Below, one piece after another: positions 44,761 to 55,780 of a stretch of 64,000 nucleotides of DNA. The stretch comes from Siphonodentalium dalli (lineage: Eukaryota > Mollusca > Scaphopoda > Gadilida > Siphonodentaliidae), in contig CP136063.1 of assembly GCA_032622095.1 (NCBI GenBank), positions 185,175,956 through 185,239,955 on the forward strand. The letters are read 5' to 3'. The position numbers and the translations under genes are program-made. The notes under the pieces were generated by a model. It made no database searches and was not told where the DNA came from. It saw nothing but the letters and a program-made list of their open reading frames with translations. Positions within the stretch are counted from its first letter, which is position 1. Each line of letters begins with the position of its first letter.

Positions 44761-45439
44761 TATTGTCGTGTATTTGTTATGTTCGTTATCTCCTTGTGTA
44801 TATTTTATTAATTATTTTGCATAAATAAATAAAGCATGACACAGAGTATTCGCTAACATCAATATTGAGTCAACGCCGAAGGTTCAAAATCCAAGTTCCC
44901 AAATGTGACAAATCATTAAAACACCAAAAGAATAGAAGACAAATCATTAAAACCCCAAAAGAAAAGAGGAATGGACTATAAGTGGCAAACGATTGAACTA
45001 AGGGATTATGGACACCTTGTGCATGTACCCCCAGAAACAAAAGCCGTCGGAAGATCGAGACGCTCCCGTTCGTATGTACTGTACGTTTAACGGAAATTGC
45101 AGTGTTATATGAAATCTCAGGAGCCACTGTTTCGAACAAAAAGTACCACCAGTTACAAGGGGTTCAAAGCGGGAATTTGTTGGTCAGCTTTCAAAATCAA
45201 ATATTTATGTTTTATTCGAGGCATTTATAGAACAGTTATATTGGTACATAGAAGAAATTAAGTATAGAATACTGTATTTCATCCGGAATCTGTTTCTAAA
45301 AAAATCATTTTATACTGTTTAAGATAATAAGTTTCAAATTTATTTCGTCATGAACATTAAAAATCAAGCGAACAACGCTCCAAATGAAAAGTTCATCATA
45401 AGAAATGGTGAAATCGTGAAAGATGATTCGAAAGTGCGA
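44761..45439. other. Unannotated DNA
   Basis: ATAAATAAATAAAG at 44822-44835 may be a retroelement tail. A 35-bp imperfect tandem duplication with GACAAATCATTAAAAC lies at 44904-44966. No gene is recognised. Confidence 0.4.
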
Positions 45440-46980
45440 AACAAACGCGAGTGACGAGGCGAAATAGTTCCGGATGCATACGGAAATTTCAATAAATAAG
45501 TATCTGCAATTAAACCAGTTCTATTATACACAAACGACGACAACGTTGTGAATAAATTCACAGAACTATCAATACTAGCAGAAAATGTACGACCTGTGGC
45601 GAAATGCGTCACCGAAACTTTACCGAAAAGATCGAAAACTATCGTTCAACCAAGTTAGTTCCAGCAACCGAACTACGACTTGTTCAAAAATTGTAACCCC
45701 AAACGGGGAGTTCTAATATACATCCACAAACAAATGAAGGAGCATGCAGTTATACGAGAACTCAGATATTCTAACCGTTTAAGGAGAGCGTTTGATGTAA
45801 GTGTATTCAAAATGAAACATTTATACTCGGTTTGGTATATCGCAGCCCGAATTCCGAAGCGGAGAACAACAGATCATTAAATGAAATGATAGAAAAATAA
45901 CAAAACGTTCCAAGAAAAACATCGTTATAACTGGAGACTTTAATTATTCTGGAATTCGGTGGGAAAGCGGCACAACAACTAGAGAAGACGAACAAACATT
46001 CATGGAAATAACTCGAGAAGGATTTCTATATCAGTTAGTTACCAAACCAACCAGACATAGACATTGGGAAATCGAAAATATTCTCGATCTTATATTAACA
46101 AACAACAATGATATTGTGTCTGATGTTTCTCATTGGGCACCGGTTGGCAAAAGTGACCACGACGTTCTTCGCGCCGAGTTAAATCCCATGTTGTTGACAA
46201 ATGAAATGAACAGAAGACACCGAAACGTGCATTCAACGAAGCCAATTACTGTAAAATGCGGGAAGAATTAAAAAATGTCGAATGGAGCTTCTTCCAGCAG
46301 TGAATATTTGGTATCATGGAGAGACTTTTACAAAGTTATGGACAATATGATAACGAAGTATGTACCATTACAACAATGCACAACACACAAACGAAACACT
46401 GTGTGGGCAAATAAAGAGATAATTCAATACATTAAAAAGAAGAGGAGACAATACGGGAATATACGGGAAGTTACTAATAGAAAAATCAAAGAATCAAAGA
46501 AGGCTTTCGAAACGAGATATCACGTGAATGTACAACAAACCCCAAATCCAACATATCCTCGTGGAATTACGCATATAATCGACCTATAATGTGAAATAGG
46601 TACATAATGTGATTATTTGATTCTTAAATAATGGACCAAAGCGCGGATCACGGTGAAAACACATGTTAAAGAGCGTACACCTGAACAGTCGTGAGTTGGC
46701 TTATTTGTGTCATTGTCCGCACATAATCTGCTAAAAATTATGACTAAAATGTGACTAAAATGCTCTCAACCTGACGTGTCTGACGTGTATTTCATGTAAA
46801 CTTTTACAGTCATTTGTGAAAGATTCAATTATGTGCTACATGGAAGATAACTTATTTACGACTTGTCAGCACGGCTTCAGACATAAGAGATCTTGCAATA
46901 TATAAAATTGTTAAGACTACCTTGAACATGTAACAACGCTGCTAAATAAAAACGAATCAGTGGATGTGAAATAACTTGAC
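45440..46980 (+). pseudogene. LINE-5 ORF2: AP endonuclease and RT start
   Basis: Frame-hopping text begins near 45510 (LLYTNDDNVVNKFTELSILA, the endonuclease N-terminus). It continues with GVLIYIHKQM, then VITGDFNYSGIRWESGTT (GDFN block) near 45930, ILDLILTNNNDIV and GKSDHDVLRAEL (SDH block) before 46200, and the linker up to 46589. RT text resumes near 46810-46975: FVKDSIMCYMEDNLFTTCQH, then GFRHKRSC and LLNKNESVDV. It is of the Rex1/CR1 type and differs from LINE-2 and LINE-3. Many stops and about 200 bp of non-matching sequence (46594-46800) show heavy decay. Confidence 0.7.
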
Positions 46981-47378
46981 TTTAGAGCACAATGCCATTG
47001 TTGCAATCGTTCCCTGATTTTTGTTAAAGCACACCAATTCCCAAGGCTGGCGAAGGAATAGTTCAATGATTATCCCATTGTTAGGCACCCGCAACTCATA
47101 ACAAACAAATCGCACGGGCGCTTCAAAGTGGGAACGACGTGTTGTTTCGGACATATCTATTCACATTCAGTTCATGTTAATCGCGTTATTGGGCGTGGCT
47201 AACCGGCTATTGTGTCCAATCGCGGCCAGCGCACGGCACATTTCCAGTTTATTGCATTATGTGGGATCAATTGTGCTCTAAGTCGGTCAGAGCACGCGAA
47301 TTGTTCTTTACCAGAATAAATCTCGTCTCCGACTCGATTGATTCTGGTAAAGAACAATTCTTGTGCTCTAACCATTAC
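46981..47378 (-). mobile_element. MITE family M1, copy 2 (inside LINE-5 RT motif A)
   Basis: A 398-bp reverse-orientation copy of the 44266 element begins TTTAGAGCACAATGCC and ends GTGCTCTAACCATTAC. It sits between LDF (46973-46985) and RKAFDTVPH (from 47380) of the LINE-5 RT, splitting motif A. TTAGA occurs at both junctions, but the extent of any target duplication is unclear because it overlaps the element's own TTAGAG end. It is about 40 bp longer than copy 1, partly in the middle (AGTTTATTGCATTATG). Confidence 0.78.
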
Positions 47379-47560
47379 TTAGAAAAGCCTTTGACACTGT
47401 GCCTCATATAAGACTCTGAAATAAATTACAATCGAATGGAATAAACAATTTTGGGATGGATCAACGGTTTTCTCACCAACAGAAAACAACGAGTGATCGT
47501 AAATTCTAGTCCATCTTCGTGGGAAAACGTTAGGAGCGGAGTTCTCGATTCAACTTCGTA
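47379..47560 (+). pseudogene. LINE-5 RT palm continuation
   Basis: After the MITE, RT text continues: KAFDTVPHIRL, then ILGWINGFLTNRKQRVIVNS and SSWENVRSGV. The expected PQGSVLGP block is absent because the sequence switches at about 47543 to another LINE's segment. Confidence 0.72.
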
Positions 47561-48105
47561 TCAATTATGTGACATATATGACACTATTAGTAGATCATTG
47601 GAACAGGGCAGCGCATCCGCACACAATCCCGTCCAAATACAGATACGATAGGCGAGAATCGCATGCGTTTTGATATGTCGATGCCGTCTGGAGAGTTTGG
47701 CGGGACCAGCATCCCGTCTCGATTTGCTCAGTCTACCCTTGATGCTATAAAGTGGTAGCCGCGGGCGCTTATATATAGAGTTGTTTTTATGAGCCATCAG
47801 GCCCCCGCGGCAGCGGTCGCTGGCGCGACCTGACTGCCTCGATATCAATTTGAAAAAGGGGTGACGTTGCTTAACGCGCCTGCGGCGCTTCAATAACAGT
47901 TTGAATTTTGTGTTTCCCAACAGGTTAGACAGTATAATGCTCTAAAAAGAGAAGCAATGACGTGCACTCGGAAACGTATGAAGCTTGTTCACCCAACGAT
48001 GTTCATGAATCAACAGCATATTGAAGAAGTAGATACACAAAAACATCTTGTAGTTATTCTGAGTAAAACAGGTAGCTGGGGACCCCATATCGAACATATC
48101 GAACA
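47543..48105 (+). pseudogene. Pieces of another LINE RT joined to LINE-5
   Basis: At 47545-47615 the text DSTSYQLCDIYDTISRSLEQ corresponds to DSTVFQLTEIYDNICRSLDD of LINE-3, which lies upstream of motif A, so the order is scrambled relative to LINE-5. A GC-richer stretch (about 47640-47900) has no match. At 47932-48105 RT thumb text follows: SRKRMKL-like (CTRKRMKLVHPTMFMNQQ), then EEVDTQKHLVVILSKTGSW and GPHIEHI. I infer at least two recombination or insertion junctions. Confidence 0.6.
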
Positions 48106-48112
48106 TATAGAT

Positions 48113-48510
48113 TACTAGCTGATGTGCACGACTTCGTCCGGGCTATTTAGGGATTGCTTTGTGATAGCTTCCGTCTGGGCAGAATATACAGCGTCTGGAT
48201 TTGTTTGTGGACTTTGAAAAATTGAGTCTGATGGGGAATTGCGATACTGAGCGAACAACGTTGAAAAGTATTAGGAAAAGAAAAAAACTATTGTTCGATA
48301 GGTCCAGAAACATGCCTATGTGAGCGTAACTGAGCGAGGCCAAGGTCAAGGACACGGTCGCACGTGAAATTTCACCCACCCACATTGTTCCCGGGATCAA
48401 AGAAGGCCTACATACAAAAGTTGAGTCGGATCGGTCGAGCAGTTTTCGAGTCTATAACACATACACACATACATACAGACTGAAGCTCCAAAATATATAA
48501 TAGATTTATA
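48113..48510 (+). repeat. CTAGCTGATG repeat family, copy 1 (RTE-like 3' end)
   Basis: It starts CTAGCTGATGTGCACGACTT and CGTCCGGGCTATTTAGGG, has GGTCCAGAAACATGCCTATG in the middle, and ends CACACATACATACAGACTG plus AATATATAATAGAT. The closest copy is 61043-61420. The CTAGCTGA...TTCG...CCGGG start and the ACAGAC...ATATA end resemble 3' ends of RTE-type LINEs common in invertebrates. No coding sequence is present. Confidence 0.6.
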
Positions 48511-48790
48511 AACGAAAAGCATATCATTCTTACATTATTCCGAAAACTAACCCAAACTGGAATCATCTGGAAAAATCATGATGACTATTCATTATTAATT
48601 TGTTAAGTATGATTTATTTAGGTCATATACACAATATTAATGCATTATTTTATCTAAAATCTATCGACATCCCCTTCCGAGGCTATTATATATATCCTAC
48701 ACAACTTCACAGGTGACACCATGGAGCTGGTCTATCGGGAGAGCGTTATTGTTACGCAGGGAGACTTGGCACGTTTTCGTGGACTATTGG
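48511..48790. other. Unannotated DNA
   Basis: No recognisable feature before the 135-bp duplication. Confidence 0.4.
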
Positions 48791-49060
48791 CGATCGACCA
48801 ATCAGAAATGCTTCCGCGTTGGGTAGCTTTCGCGGTATTCGGTTGTTGACTTTGTTGACGGGGAACAAAATAAATGTTTCGAGCTCGGGACCTTCGCCTA
48901 TACTGATGTATAAATTATTAAGTAACGATCGACCAATCAGAAATGCTTCCGCGATGGGTAGCTTTCGCGGTATTCGGTTGTTGACTTTGTTGACGGGGAA
49001 CAAAATAAATGTTTCGAGCTCGGGACCTTCGCCTATACTGATGTATAAATTATTAAGTAA
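48791..49060. repeat. 135-bp tandem duplication
   Basis: Two copies (48791-48925 and 48926-49060) start CGATCGACCAATCAGAAATG and end TTATTAAGTAA; they differ at one base or so. Because 135 is divisible by three, open frames cross both copies on both strands; I do not regard them as genes. Near-identity shows a recent event. Confidence 0.95.
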
Positions 49061-49067
49061 CGGGTAT

Positions 49068-49150
49068 TAACAAAAAAATACATTCCCGCGTTATTTTTCG
49101 ACTTTATAAGGTTCCCTTCAAAACCGGGTTTTGAACGGATGGAATAGATG
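49068..49150 (-). repeat. Dispersed repeat family R1, copy 2
   Basis: On the minus strand ATCTATTCCATCC, then TTATAAAGTCGAAAAATAAC and GCGGGAATGTATTT match the core of 42480-42660. Confidence 0.6.
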
Positions 49151-50071
49151 ATGGCTACGGGCGTTAGCCAGAGTAGAGATTCATTGCATGATCTACAAAT
49201 ATACATGTTGTTAATGATCACAGGCAGCCTTCTAGCATTTCGATATAGCCTCGTGCATAATGTTGGTTTTTTGTCATCGAGAGAGCACACATGCATGGCA
49301 TGGACTTCAGTTAAAGATACGGGCGGCGTTGGCGGTGGGAATGCTGTTTAAATATAAAGCTCCGTCAAAAAACGCCATAAACAGAAATAATAGTAAAATA
49401 TAGACATACCTTGTTCTTATACCAATCAGAACTATGACATAAACAGTATGTTATTGTCAAATGTTTTTCCTTTGTTATGTGAACAAAAGCAAAAAACGTT
49501 ACAGAACCTGGCTTTTGTATAGATCCGGATATGGTCAACATAAAGAGCGTTATTTGTTATTGTTCTCCTGATATGGAAATAATAAAGAGCGTTTATATAA
49601 TTTGTGTGTGATTAACCAATAGAATTGCGCTGTGTTATGTAAACAGAAGCAAAATTTCTGTAACACGAGCAGGTTCTTGTTTACATACACTATCGCACGT
49701 CTTGACGACAATATACTATTTATACGCGCTGATTATGTTTGGCATATGAACAAAATTATATATATTTTAATATTCTTTCTGTTGATGGCGATTTGAACAA
49801 ATATGAATATTTCTGCAACGATCGCCCTTTAACGGCATCGTCTCAGCTGAATAACAACCTCTACAAATGTGTCGATGAATTCACCGTACATAACGCGATC
49901 TCACCGGACGCACGGGTACCCGGGGATCAATGGATCGGACATCGACAACCAGGCGAATGAGTCGGCAAAGCATTGAACCGTTTCGATAATTGACAGGCCA
50001 CATGCACCTCCTACGCTCGCAGTCGACAAATTCTACCAAAATAGTATTTTCATACAAAACTATGTTCAGAC
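49151..50071. other. Mostly unannotated; tandem pair with TAAAGAGCGTT
   Basis: Between 49425 and 49690 a ~190-bp unit occurs twice with divergence. CCAATCAGAA...TTGTTATGTGAACAAAAGC...TTACAGAACCTGGC is followed by CCAATAGAAT...TGTTATGTAAACAGAAGC...GTAACACGAGCAGG. TAAAGAGCGTT words at 49541 and 49583 lie between the two copies. Confidence 0.55.
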
Positions 50072-51430
50072 TTTCAGAGCACAATGCCATTGTTACAATC
50101 GTTCCATGCTTTTTTGGTAAAGCACGCCAATTCACAAGGCTGGCGAAGGAATAGTTCAGTGATTATCCCATTGTTAAGCACACGCAACTCATAACAGGCA
50201 AATCGCACGGGCTTCAAACTGGGGCCGGTCCGCGTTGTTTCGGACATATCTATTCACATTCAACGGCGAGAAGTTCATGTTAATCACGGTGTTTGTGTGA
50301 CTAACCGACGATTGTGTCCAATCGTGGCCAGCGCGCGGATTGTGCGTCGTTGTCAAAACACGCAAAACGACAGATTTCCAGTTTCTTGCATTATGTGGGA
50401 TCAATTGTGCTCTAAGTCGGTCAGAGCACGCGCATAGTTCCTTTACCAGAATAAATCTCGTCTTCGACTCGATTGATTTGATTTAAACATATTTTTATTA
50501 GTATAATGCATAAATAATACATTACATGTAAGGGATTGGAGGACAAGTTCTGTGAAACTTAGATGGGGCTCCGCGCCATACCGTTCATACATGAAACATA
50601 GATTTATTTTGGATTTATATCAGGTTTTGGTAGGGCGGGTAGAATATATTTTTTTTGAGTGCGTGAGTATAACGGGTATTACATGGGGTGTTAACTATTA
50701 TAAATCGGTGGTATGGTGGGGGTAATGAGTATAATTATACACACATATATATGACTGGTATGACAACTGGCAGCATATATATGTATATGGTGTGGAAAGC
50801 GTTAGTTGATATGCTTGGGAAATGGTAAATAGAAAGGGGTCGTTTGGGTAAGTAACGGAACAGGGTATTGGGGCAGTATAAGTACATTTATGGTACAGAG
50901 TTCCGATTTTGTGAGTTTACATGAACCCATTCGTTGCACGTCACAAATCGTCCGGAATATTTTATGAATTTTAAAGCTGTATCTGTTAGAATGCAATTCT
51001 CGTTGGCGGTTAAAGTTAGATCTCCCTTTAGGAGCGCTTCATAGGACGCGACTCGAAAATATTTCATATAACATGTGACAGTTCTATGCGTTGTTGTGAA
51101 TAAAGGGTGCAATACATGAAAAAGTGTTCTTCATCTTCCACAGGGCTTCCACAGGTACACATGGGGTTATCGCCAATGTGGTTTTAAACTTTGTCATGAT
51201 TCAGATTACTACACATATTTCTAATTCGACAGTGTATGATATTTGTTTGTCGGTCACCGAGATATACATGAGATGAAATTATTGGGGAGAATTGGTGATT
51301 TGAAAGCCTCATAAGATTTCATTTTGATGCCATTTGCCAAGCAGTTCCAAACTTCGATTGTTTTCGGAAAGAAAGATTTCTTGAAGGTTACTCGATTGAT
51401 TCTGGTAAAGAACAATTATTGTGCTCTAAC
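50072..51430 (-). mobile_element. MITE family M1, copy 3, interrupted by a LINE fragment
   Basis: In reverse orientation, TTCAGAGCACAATGCCATTG to CGTCTTCGACTCGATTGATT (50072-50479) and CTCGATTGATTCTGGTAAAG to GTGCTCTAAC (51391-51430) together form one complete element homologous to copies 1 and 2. Between them lies a 910-bp LINE fragment. This copy is longer near 50330-50380, where CGCAAAACGACAG and related sequence are extra. Confidence 0.82.
50480..51389 (-). mobile_element. LINE-6: 5'-truncated CR1/Jockey-like insertion with 12-bp target duplication
   Basis: The minus strand reads FFPKTIEVWNCLANGIKMKS, then CRIRNMCSNLNHDKV, and a zinc motif MCTCGSPVEDEEHFFMYC, all in the C-terminal part of ORF2, with frameshifts near 51305, 51190 and 51060. 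The 3' UTR ends ATATGTTTAAATC. The sequence ACTCGATTGATT lies at 50468-50479 and 51390-51401, flanking the insertion exactly, and the host MITE is continuous once one copy is removed. It is a clean 5'-truncated, target-primed insertion. The 15827 segment carries the same 3' end. Confidence 0.85.
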
Positions 51431-51611
51431 ACTTAATTAAACAGGTAGATTAGACCAGATCTAAACTGGAGATGCCGATTCGGACCATGGTGTTCACAGA
51501 CTTGAAGATTTCTTATTTGATGAATGTTGCATTCAGACAGAAACAAATTTTTATTACTGAAAATTGTCATATATAACATGAAGGTCGAAGTCATATCTTG
51601 ACAGTATATGA

Positions 51612-51830
51612 GTTCATAGAATAGAATAGAATATTTATTGCAATACACCAGATATATAGACAGTTGCAATTTACAAAATGAATTAAAACTTGAAACATGT
51701 AAATACAAACGAAAATAAATTGTGTTCAATATAACTGTTTGATGCAATGCATCGTCATTCAACAACCACCAATAACTTCTCATGTTTATCACTATAATAT
51801 ACTAAAATTTCAAAGACCCCCTTCTGAGAA
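51612..51830 (-). repeat. LINE 3'-tail-like segment
   Basis: Reading on the minus strand, the segment ends GTATTGCAATAAATATTCTA followed by TTCTATTCTATG, that is AATAAA plus (ATTCT)n, the usual form of a CR1-like 3' end. No coding part is attached. Confidence 0.5.
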
Positions 51831-54409
51831 AGAACAACCGGATCATGTTGCATACGGTATTTATAATCTTTGCTTCATCATTTCTCATAATCGTTTGATA
51901 TTTTTCACTATCGCTCATTTTTATAAATTCACCCTTGTTTTCTTATGTTCAGTCCATAGATAATGCATGCTGCCACGCACCGTGTCGGAAGTACATATGT
52001 ACCAAACTTTTGTTGGTGTAATCTCCAAAGAAATCTCCAAACACATTATCGCGAGGCATTAAACGTCAAAAGCTCCAATTACGAAATTACGTTTAATGTA
52101 GAATATCTGTAACAAAATAAAAATAAAAATAATACTTTTATTTCAAATTTTAAATTTAAATTTTATTGATCGTGTGCACGTTAATACGCATTTTATTGTA
52201 CATATTCAGCCTACGGATAAACCACTTTCGGTCTCACACTGAAACAAGATATCGACCGACTTTACGAACAATAGACATAGTCTAGACGTGTTTTCGTAAA
52301 ACTGGCTAAGAAAATAGTGTCAATGGCATTTCTGTGGAAAAGTGGTAACTCGGGTGATTTTACATAATTGGGTTATGCTGAATTCTTTCTTTTTTGTATT
52401 TCCACGTGTTCTCTGTATTGTTTAGGAAAAATGATTTTAACAGCGAATATTTTGGGTACTAGTGTACTCACTGGGTCAAAGTTTAGCCTTACTCAGTTTC
52501 CATTTTTTTCAGATCATGCATGACGGGATGGGGGAAACGGTAGTCCCATATAACTGATGTCATTGTGATTGGATTTTAACAGGTGGTGTATCACTTCGTA
52601 TGTATTTGAATAATCTACCCACTTGTAGCAAAACAAATATTATGTTATCACTGATGACATCACCAGATGTCAAAAGATCACGCACAGGCGATGAACACAA
52701 ATATAATCGCCTGGAACTTATATGGTACCCCTGTACCCCTCCCCAGGACTTAACTTAACCTGATACAACCCTATGTTACACTATAATATAAGAAATCTGT
52801 TAAGGAAAAGGCATATGTAATACAGAGGTTCTGGCATGCCGCGACGTCCGCCCTGGCATGCCACAGGTGCTTTGAAAAGCTAAAATCCTAACATTGCCAA
52901 AGGTTTATAACTCTATAAAGAATGTAACTTTACGAAATAACGGCGATTTGTATGAGAAATTACAACACCACAATAGATCAACTCTGGTGAAATATAAGTC
53001 AAATTCTTCTATATGGTGGGGGGATTTGGGGGAGGTTTGAAGGTGCTTAACTTCACCCCATTTCATTTTCTTCCTTATTATGTCCCTCAACTTATTAGCG
53101 ATCACAACACGAAGAGACGTGGCCATGTAGATACCATACAAGATTAATTAATTCCACCTTTTTATGGCAAAATTAGAACTCCTCGTCCAAGATAGCCGCC
53201 AAAGTTGCAACCGGAAGTGGAAAATATGACTATTTTACACTAATATCGTCACAATCAGTTTCTGCTGTATGGAACTGGTTGAGAATTGTGACTTTATTTT
53301 CAATGTTTTTGTATTAACTTATCATTGATGCAATGAAATATGCCATTATTTGTGTCTCAGCCCATTCCGATCCCTAAAATATATCGAATTTCCAGAACGC
53401 AGTATGAATTTTCACCAAAAATCACCATTGAGATTCTAGTCATATTTCAACAAGAAATTAGCAGAACTGTGCAATCTAAGTGAGGCATACCATTACTTAT
53501 AAATATTCCAACTCAATGGAACCCAAATTGTCATTTTTGCTCAAATTGACCGACAAAATTATGGAAAATGATATGTATTGCCCATGTGTGCCCTGCAATC
53601 ACTTAAGTTGTAGTTGGTGACTAAAATTTACTAATATGCCTTCTATAGTTTGAATACTAACATTTCTTATGCACTGTGATTAATTGTTGCTATTGTAACC
53701 ACTGACAGTACCAGAAATATTGGATATTTCTTCACAAACTTGACATCACAATCGGCAAAATGAACTTTTCCGGTGTGGACCGTTTTTTTTTCAAGTAAAA
53801 TGGAACTATATATGATGTCAAAGATGTTTATTGTGTATTGATGTGTCTTAAATGTGTCACACTGAGGTGTTTTTAGACGAAATTACTCAACATGGCATGC
53901 AAAATGGCAACCAAATTAGTTTAAAACTTGATTTTTCACATATATCCCGAACATTATTTTACGTGTTGTTACTTTATCAACTGACAACTAAATATTATAT
54001 TCTGGTTGCATCAGCACCTTACGAGACCATGACAAATTTATTTAAAAGGATGCAGTTTGGAATGTTGACGAAAACTTCTTTTGGGATTCTGGCCATGTTT
54101 TTGAAAGGACAGAACTTTTGAAAAGGAACTGAAATGGACCATAATCTTTGGCTATTCTTTCCCATTGGCATCAACCTTGATCAATTTAATACAGTGTGGA
54201 TGTCAAGTTGATAGCCAAATACCATATTTAATTATATACTGGTCACAAGTGAAAATGTGCACGATGGTCACAAGGTCCGAGAATACAGGCAAGCTGGTGA
54301 TCACTGGAGACTGGCTGTGCACGAGTGAAATGGTCACCGCTTCCATGTGCACTCTGATCCCTAATTCCAGGAAATTGTAACAGAGTCACCACTATGCACG
54401 ATAAGAATA
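51831..54409. other. Unannotated AT-rich DNA
   Basis: Open frames are short and motif-free on both strands. A poly-T run occurs near 53786. No tandem or inverted repeat is evident over 2.5 kb, so this may be ordinary intergenic or intronic sequence. Confidence 0.5.
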
Positions 54410-54411
54410 TA

Positions 54412-54872
54412 TGTGACCCGCCATATCAAATCCAGTCGTAAGTCTGGATTTTTTTTACCCTGTGCCAATGCATTCTCTTATATATGCGAGTCGACCATAG
54501 GTCGCCTCGCATATATAAGAGAATGCATTGGCCTAACAAATTTTTATCATGTTTTTTAAATAAATGTTTCTTACAATTTTTAGGACATAAAATAAAAAAA
54601 ACATCCACTACCCTGCAGGGAGCCCCACACACAATAGAAGCATATAGAAGAGTGTCGTCTGCTCATGTTTGTCTGGGGCTCTGTATGGGTGAAATTATAA
54701 AATTGTTAAAGACTACAAGAAAAAATTATTAAAATGTAAAAAATTGTTAGGCCAATGCATTCTCTTATATATGCGAGGCGACCTATGATCGACTCGCATA
54801 TATAAGAGAATTCATTGGCACAGGGTAAAAAAAAAACCCTATTTCCGACTGGATTTGATATGGCGGGTCACA
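54412..54872. mobile_element. MITE with hairpin-containing terminal inverted repeats, TA target
   Basis: The left end TGTGACCCGCCATATCAAAT and the right end are exact inverted copies for ~28 bp; after a short variable part the arms match again for about 75 bp. A TA lies directly outside each end (54410-54411 and 54873-54874). Each arm contains its own hairpin: 27-bp stems 54464-54490/54506-54532 (perfect) and 54751-54777/54793-54819 (one mismatch), with 15-base loops that are reverse complements of each other. The interior (~215 bp) has no coding motif. The TA duplication suggests a Tc1/mariner-type mobiliser, though other TA-target families are possible. Confidence 0.85.
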
Positions 54873-54874
54873 TA

Positions 54875-55780
54875 GTTCCATTGTTATATACCTACACCCA
54901 AGCCACGCATGTCATGGACAGAGCTGTTCGAGTAGCTTCAATTGTCTACCAAAATAATATGGATACCATAAGATATTGGTAGGGACAAGAGCACTGGCGT
55001 CCCAGTTTCGGTATTCGCACAATACACTGCCCTCCAGTCCCATTTCCACTAAAACTTAACACATTGTCCTTATATCGCTATGCCTCTACCAGATCAACCC
55101 TATAGATGCAGACGACCCAAGCACACGGGTGTATGGTTTGCATGGATAAGTGTTATGTGTGGCGGGTACTTTAATGGTATTACTGTGTTATGCCCCTTAT
55201 AGGGCGTATACTGATAAGCGTGTTATGCCGTGTCGTAGGAGGTTATGGAGTAAATGTGATTAAACGTACTCGGTTATTTGCGTACTTGTTCTCTGCACGT
55301 GCTCTGTAATATCGACTAGCTAACACTATGTACAAGTCTTTTCACTAGGATCAGTCATGCGTCCAGAATCTGTTATCGCTAGTTATAATAATATACGTTG
55401 TTGATAATATACGATGTCGCTAATCCGTAATTCACACCACGATTGATGCGTCTTTTGAATCATGGCTTGTCCCGGTAAAATATTTTCGTTTGCGTTTAGT
55501 TTGATATTGCGCTCTGGTAGTCGTTGGCTCTTCGCCGTCACGAAGACATAAAATTGTATTTGCGGTTGTACAACGCATACATATTAAACAAGAAAACCAT
55601 AGTCAGAAATGGTAACGCCACCAAGATCATATTATTAGCCATAAATATAAATTATAATATAATTATAATATAAACTAGCTTTCAAATTTCATGTGGGAAA
55701 TTTGCATACTTCCATATATCAAGTTTTCCCGTTTCTCTTGTTATACATTACATTCTTCAAACTGTCTTCTTTATTACACT
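54875..55780. other. Unannotated DNA
   Basis: An AT-only stretch occurs near 55645-55675. No gene or repeat is recognised. Confidence 0.45.

Noticed and set aside
48752-49070. 83-codon open frames with a 45-residue internal duplication on both strands
   Set aside because: They are explained by the 135-bp tandem duplication; mirror frames on both strands argue against coding.
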